A DNA stretch of 64,000 nucleotides from Candidatus Laterigemmans baculatus (lineage in GTDB: Bacteria > Planctomycetota > Planctomycetia > Pirellulales > Pirellulaceae). This document shows positions 10,253 to 18,082 of this stretch, in pieces (the first letter of the stretch is position 1; every line of letters begins with the position of its first letter). The notes beneath the pieces were generated by a model. The model was not told where the DNA came from. It saw nothing but the letters and a program-made list of their open reading frames with translations, and searched no databases. The translations under genes were made by a program, and so were the position numbers. The stretch lies in the NCBI RefSeq assembly GCF_010367455.1, contig NZ_WRPR01000037.1, positions 18,930 to 82,929 on the forward strand, read 5' to 3'.

Positions 10253-10504
10253 GTGGATGAGCCGCCGTTGCGGTCTCTCCCCCCGCTAAAAAAGGGGCCT
10301 CGCTACTAGGAAAAATGGCGGCTCTCTGTCATACTAACGGGCCGTCAGGAGGATTTCCGCCGATGCTTTCGCTGCTTGAATGTCCACCGGCCGTGGATCC
10401 GAGTTGCAGGGAAGTCGGGCGGGGAAGAAGAAGGAGTGCCGGAGCGCGTCAGCCCCTGCTGCCGCCCATCGTTAGAGCTTTCGTACGATTCGAAAGGTGT
10501 CCAC

Positions 10505-11995
10505 TTGATTACAACTGCCGACCTGAAGACTCAGACGCGCCGGGACCTTGCGGAGACAGCTCGCGACCATGGGGTCGCGGGATGGCACTCCATGCGGAAG
10601 GACGAGTTGATCGAAGCGCTGCGGAAAATTCAGCGGCGGAGCCGGCGAAAAGCTGAAGCAGGCGAGGCAGCGGGCGGCGGCAAAACCGTGCGAGCTGGAA
10701 AAGCGGAGGCGGGTAAGTCAGAGGCGGGCAAGTCAGAGGCTGGGAAGCGGACCACTTCTGCCGGCCGCAAAGCCGGACAAGCGAAATCGGCACCCTCGAA
10801 AACGACCCCGGGGAAAACGACTTCGGGGAAAACGAGTCAATCGAAGGCGTTGCAGCCGAGCGGTAAGGGAACCGCCGCAACGCGCTCCAGTGGATCCAAG
10901 TCCGAGGCGAATCGGTCGCGGGCCGGCAAACCTCAGGTTGGCAAATCGCAAGTGGGCAAAGCGCGGGCTGGCAAAGCCGTCGCCGCCAAAGCCGCCAGTG
11001 GCAAAGCGGCCGCGAGCAAGTCGGGGGGAACTGGGAAAGCGGCTGCCCGCACTGCCGAGCGTCCGGCGACGGCTCCCCGCGTCGTCCGCGCCCTTCGCAA
11101 GCAGCAAGCGGCGGCCGATCATCGCAAAGATCTTTCGGCCAGCGTGCTCGTCGGTGGTGTCGCTGCGAAGAAAGCCAGCGGTCAGGGGCAGTCGCGTCCC
11201 AATAAGGACCGGATCGTGTTGATCGTCCGCGACTCGTACTGGCTGCAGGCCTCCTGGGAGATCACCCGAGCTTCGGTCGAGCGGGCCCGCGCGGCGATGG
11301 GAGCCCACTGGCACACGGCTCAGCCCGTGCTGCGGCTCCTCGAAGTGGCTCACGGGGCGTCGGCCAATGCCGCCGAGCAAGTGATCCGCGACATTCCGAT
11401 CCACGGCGGGGTCAGTAACTGGTATATCGATGTTGAGAATCCGCCGAGCCGCTTTCGCGTGCTGATCGGCTACAAAGCGACCACCGGCAAGGTCTACACG
11501 CTCTGCCGCAGCAACGTCGTCCAGACTCCCGCCCCGGGAGCCTGCGATCCGATCGATGGGCACTGGCAAGACATCGCCGAGGATTACGAGCGGATTTACG
11601 CCCTGAGCGACAATGAGAACGGAACCGGCTCGGGCGATCTCCGCGAGATGTTTGAGGAGCGGTTGCGGCGGCCGATGTCCGATCCGCTCAATGACAACTA
11701 CGGTGCGGGGGCCGATCTCGCACTGCACCGCGAGCGGGAACTTCCCTTCCATGTCGATGCGGAGTTGATCGTCTACGGTTCGACCACTCCAGGAGCGACC
11801 GTGACGCTGGCCGGCGAGCCGGTGCGGCTCCGCTCCGACGGGACATTCACCGTCCGCATGGAGTTGCCCGACCGTCGCCAGGTGCTGCCGGTCGTGGCTT
11901 GCTCCCGCGATGGACTCCGTCAGCGCACCACGGTGGTCGCCGTCGAGCGGAACACCAAGGTGATGGAGCCGGTCTCCCGCAATCAGATGGATTAG
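10505..11995 (+). CDS. Rho_N/SAP-like + lysine-rich tail + DUF4912 protein
   Basis: Start chosen at TTG 10505: AAAGG lies 7 nt upstream and the domain begins at once (LITTADLKTQTRRDLAETA); an open frame reaches back to 10376. Residues 1-45 resemble the Rho N-terminal helical fold (GVAGWHSMRKDELIEAL). Next is a stretch of about 160 residues rich in Lys, Ala, Gly and Ser with repeated AGK/GKS units, similar in composition to histone-H1-like tails. Then comes a DUF4912 domain (RDSYWLQASWEITRASVERA, VSNWYIDVENPPSRFRVLIGY) and a C-terminal beta region (VYGSTTPGATVTLAGEPV). The function is unknown; nucleic-acid binding is inferred from the first two parts. Confidence 0.8.
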   Translation: MITTADLKTQTRRDLAETARDHGVAGWHSMRKDELIEALRKIQRRSRRKAEAGEAAGGGKTVRAGKAEAGKSEAGKSEAGKRTTSAGRKAGQAKSAPSKTTPGKTTSGKTSQSKALQPSGKGTAATRSSGSKSEANRSRAGKPQVGKSQVGKARAGKAVAAKAASGKAAASKSGGTGKAAARTAERPATAPRVVRALRKQQAAADHRKDLSASVLVGGVAAKKASGQGQSRPNKDRIVLIVRDSYWLQASWEITRASVERARAAMGAHWHTAQPVLRLLEVAHGASANAAEQVIRDIPIHGGVSNWYIDVENPPSRFRVLIGYKATTGKVYTLCRSNVVQTPAPGACDPIDGHWQDIAEDYERIYALSDNENGTGSGDLREMFEERLRRPMSDPLNDNYGAGADLALHRERELPFHVDAELIVYGSTTPGATVTLAGEPVRLRSDGTFTVRMELPDRRQVLPVVACSRDGLRQRTTVVAVERNTKVMEPVSRNQMD

Positions 11996-12008
11996 GGGGG
12001 GCCGCCCG

Positions 12009-12150
12009 TCAGCCGCCGGACGCTAGCCCCCGGTTCCCCAAAAGCGCCGAGGCAACCGGACGCTAGCCCGGATTATTCATCAGCCGCCGGGCGCTAGCCC
12101 CCGGTTCTCGAAAACGCCGTGAGAACCGGACGCTAGCGCGTGGCGGCTGA
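12009..12150. repeat. CAGCCGCC-GCTAGC palindromic repeat cluster
   Basis: One partial unit (12009-12070) is followed by a full imperfect palindrome (12080-12150). The arms begin TCAGCCGCCGGGCGCTAGC and end CGCTAGCGCGTGGCGGCTGA around an AAAACGCCG-like loop. The same unit recurs at 25970, 32569, 35972, 62335 and, as a half, at 13479. It lies downstream of the DUF4912 gene and could fold into a long hairpin at the transcript end. Confidence 0.8.
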
Positions 12151-12190
12151 TTGAGTACGTCAGGCGCAAGAGGCTTGACGTCAATAAAAA

Positions 12191-12215
12191 ACCGCTCGGA
12201 AAAATCCCGAGCGGT
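12191..12215 (-). terminator. Rho-independent terminator of the small conserved gene
   Basis: ACCGCTCGG (12191-12199) pairs with CCGAGCGGT (12207-12215). On the minus strand the stem is followed directly by TTTTTTATTGA. It lies 42 nt past the stop of the 12257-12481 gene. This is the most canonical terminator in the window. Confidence 0.85.
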
Positions 12216-12256
12216 TACGTTGGGTCTGGAATGCTAGGGCCGGCGGCGGCTGCGGA

Positions 12257-12481
12257 TTACTCGCGGGGGCGGATGGCGCCGGTCAGGCCGGAGTAATCGA
12301 CGCGGTCGGCGGTGTGCCACAGCGGGGCACCCAGCTCGACGCGGCGGCGGAGCACTTCAATCTTCTCAGGCGACCCGGCCGGAGCGTCGGTCGCATCGAA
12401 GCCGTCCTTGTCCTGCGGAACGAAGTCCTCGTCGTGGCCATAGCGGAGGATGGCTTCGAAAACGTTCTTGCAGACGTCCAT
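12257..12481 (-). CDS. Small conserved hypothetical protein
   Basis: A 74-residue acidic soluble protein, MDVCKNVFEAILRYGHDEDF, ending DRVDYSGLTGAIRPRE. I do not assign a function; small proteins with this kind of ending are familiar from planctomycete genomes. An AAAGGA site lies 8 nt before the ATG and a strong terminator follows, so it looks like a well-expressed single-gene unit. It has no membrane segment and a single Cys at position 4. Confidence 0.75.
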   Translation of the reverse strand: MDVCKNVFEAILRYGHDEDFVPQDKDGFDATDAPAGSPEKIEVLRRRVELGAPLWHTADRVDYSGLTGAIRPRE

Positions 12482-13064
12482 CTATAGGGTCCTTTCGGTA
12501 AGACAATTGTCGATCGCGGCTGATAGACAGGAGAGTCGGAAGCGTAATTAGGTTCAGTTCCGACAGAGAGGCCGCAGTCCAGTAACTTGAATGGTCCGCC
12601 CGCGAATGCAGGCGAACGCTGTGAAAGCCCGCGAAGCAGCAGGCGTGACGCGCGTTGTTCTTCCGCCAACACCAATGATTATTCATGGGGATCGGCGGGG
12701 GTCAAGAAAATTGCCTGCGAGGCAACCACCGAACCCTTTCCGGCAAGTCTTGCGGATGGGTCGGGTAAGCGGTAAGGATCGGCAAAAGTCTGCCGCGGTG
12801 GCGAGGCGGTGCGGCGGCGAGACGCGCCTTCGGGAGCGAGGGAGCGTCGGGCAACTCGCCATTGGGAAAGCTGTAGCGGGATCGAAAGTTCCCTTGTGCA
12901 GCAGTCAAGGGGCCTCTGCCGGCGGCTCCTTCTCCCTTCTGGGGTCGTTCAGTGACAGCATGTCGCTGGGGAATTTGGGATCATACGCTCCCGCCGAAAG
13001 AAGGGCCAAGAATTTTTCAAGTTTTTTCGGAAGAAACTGACAATTTGATTGGAAAGTTACATTC
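12482..13064. other. Intergenic region without a recognised gene
   Basis: About 580 nt between the divergent small gene and yjbQ. A 10-bp palindrome GACAATTGTC lies at 12502-12511, about 20 nt upstream of the minus-strand start. A 149-residue frame at 12591-13040 has atypical composition and no ribosome site, and is not called. T-rich DNA (13011-13030) precedes yjbQ. Confidence 0.5.
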
Positions 13065-13496
13065 ATGTGGATTCAGCACACCATTGAGCTGCCCCCGTTC
13101 CGCCGTGGATTCCATCTGATCACCGACCGCATCCGCGAAGCGGTTCCCGAGCTCGGCCGGTGCCGGGTGGGCATCCTGCATCTGTTCATCCAGCACACCA
13201 GTGCCTCGCTGACGATCAATGAAAATGCCGACGCGGACGTCCGCACCGATTTCGAAACGGCAATGAATCACGCCGTTCCCGAGACGCTCCCCTACGTCCA
13301 TACGCTCGAAGGGCCCGACGATATGCCGGCGCACGTGAAGAGTTCGATGATGGGCAGTAGCGTCAGTGTGCCGATCGGCGACGGCAGGCTGCTCGTCGGA
13401 ACCTGGCAGGGCATTTACCTGGGCGAGCATCGCAACCAGGGAGGCCGGCGAAAGCTCGTCGCCACGCTCTGGGGAGAATCAGCCGCCCCTCGCTAG
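13065..13496 (+). CDS. yjbQ: YjbQ family (UPF0047) protein
   Basis: This 143-residue single-domain protein has the family hallmarks GILHLFIQHTSASLTINENAD and LLVGTWQGIYLGEHRNQGG; the conserved His and acidic residues form a putative active site. Members have been tied to a secondary thiamine-phosphate synthase activity, but the physiological role is unsettled. GGAAAG lies 8 nt before the ATG. The stop codon sits inside a half copy of the CAGCCGCC-GCTAGC repeat, so the repeat supplies the last residues (SAAPR). A thiL gene occurs elsewhere in the window but is not linked. Confidence 0.9.
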   Translation: MWIQHTIELPPFRRGFHLITDRIREAVPELGRCRVGILHLFIQHTSASLTINENADADVRTDFETAMNHAVPETLPYVHTLEGPDDMPAHVKSSMMGSSVSVPIGDGRLLVGTWQGIYLGEHRNQGGRRKLVATLWGESAAPR

Positions 13497-13545
13497 CGTC
13501 CGGTTTTCAAACCTTATTATTTCACCCTCCCGGGGGGAGGGTGAA
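13479..13545. repeat. Half GCTAGC repeat plus CCCTCCC hairpin after yjbQ
   Basis: TCAGCCGCCCCTCGCTAGCG overlaps the yjbQ stop. It is followed by TTCACCCTCCC (13521-13531) and GGGAGGGTGAA (13535-13545), an 11-bp stem with a 3-nt loop. Two repeat families are therefore stacked between convergent yjbQ and yidC, where a bidirectional terminator would be expected. Confidence 0.65.
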
Positions 13546-13610
13546 GACGGGGCGTGAAACTGGTGGAGAGACCAATGCCCGAGGGGAAGGTGCCGCCGGG
13601 CTCAACTCGC

Positions 13611-16097
13611 TTACTTGCCCTTGCGGGTCGGCGGTTTGCGGCGTTTCGACGGGGGGACGATCGCTTTGGGCTCTTCGCCTGGCATCCCGGCGGCGGTGCG
13701 GAGGCGATCGGCGAGCGACGGGCGGCCATTGTCGTTCGTCACCGAACTCTGGGTAACCGTTCCGTCGACGGTTGCCGGAAACGCTCCCTGCGGCGCCGCG
13801 GGAATCGTCTTCTTGACCATCTTCCGCTCGACAATTCCCCACAGGCTGCTGGTGATGAAGTAGATGCACAAGCCGCTGGGGACGCGGAAGAAGAACAGAC
13901 CCATCATCATCGTCATGATCGTCATGACTTTCTGGGTCATCGCGGTCTGTTCGTCGGTCGCTGGCGGCATGAACATCTTTTGCTGGGCCAGGAACAGCGC
14001 GACGACGACGATCGGGAGGATGTTGAAGTACGGGCCGAGCCAGCCGGTCCCCCGCCCCGACAGGTAGTCCCACAACCAGTCGCCCCAGTAATACAGCATG
14101 TCGGGGCCGGCCAGATTGCTGCACCACTGCAGGGCCGGATGGAGGGCCGCTTGGCGAAGTTCGATATCGACGCTCAGGGCCCGGTAGAGACCGATGAAGA
14201 TCGGCAGCTGGACGAACATTGGCAGGCAGCCGCTGAGCGGGTTGAAGCCAACTCGCTGCTGCAGTTCACGCTGGGCCTTGAGCCGTTTCTCGAAGTCATC
14301 CTTGTACTTCTCCGAGATCTTCTTCAGCTCGGGAGCCAATTCCTGCATCTTTTGGGCGTGAATGGCCGCGCGGCGACCGAGCGGGAACATGCAGCCGCGG
14401 ACCAGCAAGGTCAGCAGGATGATCGCCAAAGCGTAGTTGCCGGCGATCGCGTAAAATCCGTGCAGCAGCCAAGAAAGCGGAGCTGCAATCCAGCCAAACC
14501 AGCCGTACTCGAGCGTTTCACCCATCCCGTAGGCGGCCAGCAGATCGGGCTGTTTGGGGCCAGCGAAGAGGCGAATCGACTGTTTGAGCGATTCGCCCGG
14601 GGCGACTTCGGCGGTCTGGCTGTCGAGGTAGAACGAGATGTTCGTGGCCCGCTCCTGATGGGCCGGGATCCGCTCGGCATCGGCGACGACGATTCCCGCA
14701 CCGCGGACGAATTGATCGGTAATGGCCTCGCCCTCCGGGGGGACGTAGGCGGTGATGAAGTACTGGGCGTCGACACCCATGTACCGCAGCTGACGGCTGC
14801 CTTCGGGGCCGTCGGGCGTGAAGACCACTTCGACCGGGCTTTCGGGGGTGTCCTTGGCCCGCTCGAGCAGGTTGTAGGCGCTCAGCAATTCGTGGTTTTC
14901 GGCAACCGTGTTGTAGACCATGTCCCGGGCTGCGGCGCCGCTGAAGTTGGGGCTGATCTTGGTCGAGTACCACCACCCTTCGAGGGTGACGCCGTTGGGA
15001 CCTTCGAGCCGATAGCCGAGTTGCTGGTTCTCCTCGGCATGGTTGATGACCTCCATCTCCATGTCGATCGCGTAGGAACCGGGAGCCAGCGAGTAGCGCC
15101 GGACCAGTTCCACCGCTCCGCTCCCCCCGACTTCCCGGACAGCCGCGGCGGCCAACGGCAAGCGAAACTCATAACCGGTCCCGTCGCCGATCCGCTGCAG
15201 ATCCCAGACGGTGCTGTGCTGCGACGTGAGCCCTGAAATTTCGGATTGCCCCGTGCGAATGCTCTTCCGCCCGACCTGCGTGAGGGTCATCAGGCACGAG
15301 GCCCGGCTGAGATTGCCGCGGATCTGCTCGGCGCCAGCCGTGTCGGCGAGCCGCACCAAATCGAGCGGATGCTCGCTGAGGGTCGCTTGGAACCGCAGTG
15401 GAGTGGGAGCGGGCGGTTCAGCGGCGTCTGCGGCCGACTCGGCGTCTTCAGCGTCATCAGCCGGGGCGGCTGCGGGCCGCAGGACTTCCACGACCAACTC
15501 GTCGCCGGGATCGGTCTTTTCCAGCACTTCGGCCAGATCGAGGGCGGTCGTGATCGGCCGCTCGTTGGCCGCGACGATCAGGTCGCCCGGCCGCAGGCCC
15601 GCCGGGGCGTTGTCGAGCGACGGGGCGAGGGCAGCCGGGGTTCCGGGGCCGACGACCCGGACGAGCGCTCCATCAGCCGTCAGCGAGGGGGCAAGGGCGA
15701 GGTAGCCGAGGTAGCCGCTGCGGACGTCGACCCGCCGATACTTGAGCCGCCCGTTCTCTTTGCGTTCGGTCAGCTCGATGCGGTCGATGCTCCCGCCGCG
15801 GGAGTCGAACGTGACCAGCATGTTGTAGCCGCTCGCCGGATCCATCGACCCGAGCGTAACCCACTCGGCTTTCGGCCGGCGGACCGGCTCGGGCGTTTCG
15901 TCGAGCGCCGCGACGTCGTCCTCATCGGTGCCAGCGGTGACGGCGTCGGCCTCCGCGGCCCGTTCCGCTTCCTCTTGTTCGGCCACCGCCGGCGGCTCTG
16001 GCTGTCTGGGCGGGGGGCCAAACAGCACGTTCAGCGCGAGATAGACGGTGATGAAAACAGCGGAAGCTAATAGGAAAGTAGGAAAACGACGTTCCAC
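13611..16097 (-). CDS. yidC: Membrane protein insertase YidC with a PDZ-like insertion
   Basis: 828 residues, far longer than the roughly 550 of the E. coli protein. Residues 6-27 are the first membrane anchor. An acidic linker follows, then the periplasmic domain starts (VTFDSRGGSIDRIELTERKE). Residues about 147-207 form a PDZ-like module (VRVVGPGTPAA, GLRPGDLIVAANERPI, DPGDELVVEVLRP) that ordinary YidC lacks. The periplasmic fold then resumes (GYEFRLPL, SLAPGSYAIDMEMEV). The Oxa1 core occupies the C-terminal third, with the groove arginine in LLVRGCMFPLGRRA and a cytosolic helical hairpin rich in Lys/Glu. The tail is basic (PPSKRRKPPTRKGK), as in ribosome-binding insertases. It inserts membrane proteins such as the Fo c subunit. 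Confidence 0.95.
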   Translation of the reverse strand: MERRFPTFLLASAVFITVYLALNVLFGPPPRQPEPPAVAEQEEAERAAEADAVTAGTDEDDVAALDETPEPVRRPKAEWVTLGSMDPASGYNMLVTFDSRGGSIDRIELTERKENGRLKYRRVDVRSGYLGYLALAPSLTADGALVRVVGPGTPAALAPSLDNAPAGLRPGDLIVAANERPITTALDLAEVLEKTDPGDELVVEVLRPAAAPADDAEDAESAADAAEPPAPTPLRFQATLSEHPLDLVRLADTAGAEQIRGNLSRASCLMTLTQVGRKSIRTGQSEISGLTSQHSTVWDLQRIGDGTGYEFRLPLAAAAVREVGGSGAVELVRRYSLAPGSYAIDMEMEVINHAEENQQLGYRLEGPNGVTLEGWWYSTKISPNFSGAAARDMVYNTVAENHELLSAYNLLERAKDTPESPVEVVFTPDGPEGSRQLRYMGVDAQYFITAYVPPEGEAITDQFVRGAGIVVADAERIPAHQERATNISFYLDSQTAEVAPGESLKQSIRLFAGPKQPDLLAAYGMGETLEYGWFGWIAAPLSWLLHGFYAIAGNYALAIILLTLLVRGCMFPLGRRAAIHAQKMQELAPELKKISEKYKDDFEKRLKAQRELQQRVGFNPLSGCLPMFVQLPIFIGLYRALSVDIELRQAALHPALQWCSNLAGPDMLYYWGDWLWDYLSGRGTGWLGPYFNILPIVVVALFLAQQKMFMPPATDEQTAMTQKVMTIMTMMMGLFFFRVPSGLCIYFITSSLWGIVERKMVKKTIPAAPQGAFPATVDGTVTQSSVTNDNGRPSLADRLRTAAGMPGEEPKAIVPPSKRRKPPTRKGK

Positions 16098-16229
16098 GGT
16101 TGGATCGGCTGGGGCAAGACGGAAGGACTGAAAAAGGATGAACGGTCCGCAGCGATCGACAACCGTCCCCGAGCTGTATTCTGGCGGTGCGGGCCCATAT
16201 TGGGAACCCGAATGTCCGGCGGCCGAGGT

Positions 16230-18050
16230 TCAGAACTTCCAGCGAAACTCGGCTCGCATCCCGTACAGATCACGGTCTCGCTCGCGCCATCCGTACATCG
16301 CATCGAGTCGCACCAGCGTGCGGTGCGAGAGCGGGAACTGATACCGCGTTCCCAGCCCGTACTGGTCGCCCGCGGCCAGCCGTCCGGCGGACGAGCCGTA
16401 GGCGTTCAAGTAGGCCGCTTCGACGACGATCTGGCGGTCGAGCGACGCGCCGAGCAGGTTCAGCCCCACCGCCCCGCCCCACGTGTTGTTGGCCGAATCG
16501 TCGAGCGTCGGATAGCCGTTGAGCCCGTCGGTTTCATAGAGAATCCCCACGTTTCGCAGGATGCCTCCGGACAACGCCGCTCGGGCGACCGACTGCGGCC
16601 GGCCCCAACCGTAAAATAAGTTCGCATACGGGACGACCGTGAGCGGGGCGGCGGTGATCAGGCTGTTCTCCAGAATCAACAATCCGCCGTCGGCGGTGCG
16701 ATCCTCCTCAGCCCGCGATTGCCCGGTGTTGACGATCACTCGCACGCTGTTGTTGATCCGGTCGAAGTACCGTCGCGTGAAAGCCGCTGTCGCGTTGTGA
16801 TAGCTCCGTCCCAACTCGTGCCGGTCGTGAACATACGCCCAGCCAGTCTCGATGTGCCCCCCGTAGGCGTCGATAAACCAAGCGGTCCCAAAAGCCTGAG
16901 CCGCGTGTTCGTCGCTGCCGAAGGCGGGGCTGTTGATCTGATCGAAAACCGCAAACGCCGTGGCGTCAAAGTTCGACCAGTTGAGCAGCCGGCTGTGCCG
17001 CGCCGGCAGGGCGACCGAAACACCCGTGACCGCATCCTCCATCCAGATCCCGTTCTGATACAGCAGCGGCACCAAGCCGGCGGCGATCGGCAGCTCGAAC
17101 TCGGCCGGAGTCCCCGAGAAACCGCCCAGGATCGAACCGAGATCCCCTTCGAAAAAGCCGGTCACCAAGTTGGGATTGAACACCGTTTCCAGATCGGCAC
17201 GCCCATCGACGAGACGCAGCTGCGTGAACTGCACGCCGTCGTTGAGCGGCCCCACGAACGCGTGCACCCGCTCGGTCGCCGTCCACTGCCAATCGAGGTC
17301 GAGATTCAGCCGGTGGGCCCAGTTGTCAAAGCGATCGACCGCGTTGCGACCAGTCCCAATCCCGGTGCGGTAATCGCCGTACACGTAGAACGACGGGTGG
17401 AGCAGATTCGTCTCGCCGAAAAACGTCCCTCCCGGCGGCAGCATCCCGTCACCATAAAACGGCTTGAACCACTCGACCCACGGACGCTCGGTCGGCACCG
17501 GATAGCGGTGGTCGTAGGCCGAAGCAGGATCGGACGCGGCCAGGCTGCCGGAGCCGAGCACCGGCGGCTGGGAAAAACCGAGCGGCGGAGCGAAGGCATG
17601 CGGCGGCGGAGCGAAGGCATGCGGCGGTGGAGCGAAGGCGTGCGGCGGTGCAGCCAAGGCGTGCGGCGGTTGAGCGAAGGCGTGCGGCGGTAGTGCAACC
17701 GCGTGCGGCTGAGGGGCGTGCAGCTGGGCGACCGTCGCCGATTCCGCAGTCGCAGGGGCGGCTGGCTCAGCAGGGGCTGCCGATTCGGTGCTTGGGCGAG
17801 GCAAACGCCGCGGACGAAGCTGCTCGGCAGCGCTCGAGGATGCCAGGAGTGCCGCCATCGCCCCGACGGCTGCCAGGTTGTGGAGCACGGTTCCCCAGGC
17901 CCCGAGTCCGCGGCCAGGGTTGGGCTCGCGGCCCAGGCTGGCGCGTGCGCAGCGGCCGCGGCAAGCCACGGTCGAAACGGGGCCATTCAGCTGGCGGGGA
18001 CCGTTCGGCTGGCGAGGGCCATTCGGCTGGCGGGGAAAAGCGGAGCTCAT
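16230..18050 (-). CDS. Outer-membrane beta-barrel-like protein paired with a multihaem cytochrome
   Basis: About 606 residues from ATG 18048-18050; the frame runs upstream but those residues are antisense-like. The head has PRQPNGP repeats, then a hydrophobic signal (LAAVGAMAALLASSSAAEQ). A Pro/Ala/His region has five or so PPPHAFA-type units encoded by 21-nt repeats (17583-17703). The rest is a long alternating beta-strand domain (FYVYGDYRTGIGTGRN, LNLDLDWQWTATERVHAFVG, RTLVRLDAMYGWRERD) ending in aromatic-Phe (FRWKF), the usual C-terminal signal of barrel proteins. No named family is certain. It lies 32 nt after the penta-haem cytochrome gene, so co-transcription is likely. Confidence 0.7.
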   Translation of the reverse strand: MSSAFPRQPNGPRQPNGPRQLNGPVSTVACRGRCARASLGREPNPGRGLGAWGTVLHNLAAVGAMAALLASSSAAEQLRPRRLPRPSTESAAPAEPAAPATAESATVAQLHAPQPHAVALPPHAFAQPPHALAAPPHAFAPPPHAFAPPPHAFAPPLGFSQPPVLGSGSLAASDPASAYDHRYPVPTERPWVEWFKPFYGDGMLPPGGTFFGETNLLHPSFYVYGDYRTGIGTGRNAVDRFDNWAHRLNLDLDWQWTATERVHAFVGPLNDGVQFTQLRLVDGRADLETVFNPNLVTGFFEGDLGSILGGFSGTPAEFELPIAAGLVPLLYQNGIWMEDAVTGVSVALPARHSRLLNWSNFDATAFAVFDQINSPAFGSDEHAAQAFGTAWFIDAYGGHIETGWAYVHDRHELGRSYHNATAAFTRRYFDRINNSVRVIVNTGQSRAEEDRTADGGLLILENSLITAAPLTVVPYANLFYGWGRPQSVARAALSGGILRNVGILYETDGLNGYPTLDDSANNTWGGAVGLNLLGASLDRQIVVEAAYLNAYGSSAGRLAAGDQYGLGTRYQFPLSHRTLVRLDAMYGWRERDRDLYGMRAEFRWKF

Positions 18051-18082
18051 GGGCACAGTGCAGCTTCGGCGGACGGGCCGCG

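Larger units (their letters stand above)
9799..10504. other. Divergent intergenic region between the atp operon and the DUF4912 gene
   Basis: About 700 nt without a convincing gene. It holds the candidate atp promoter and a perfect hairpin. An AGGAGG at 10347-10352 is placed 10 nt before an ATG (10363) that opens a short frame out of phase with the DUF4912 gene. That short frame has no recognisable content. Confidence 0.6.

Noticed and set aside
10363..10656. Short frame with AGGAGG upstream overlapping the DUF4912 start
   Set aside because: The spacer is 10 nt and the residues show no domain; it overlaps a gene with clear domains in another phase. Kept only as a note in the intergenic entry.
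12591..13040. 149-residue frame between the small gene and yjbQ
   Set aside because: Atypical composition, no ribosome site and no motif, in DNA that looks non-coding.
13554..15236. 560-residue plus-strand frame across yidC
   Set aside because: Antisense shadow of yidC with repetitive Asp/Arg/Val content and no recognisable motif.
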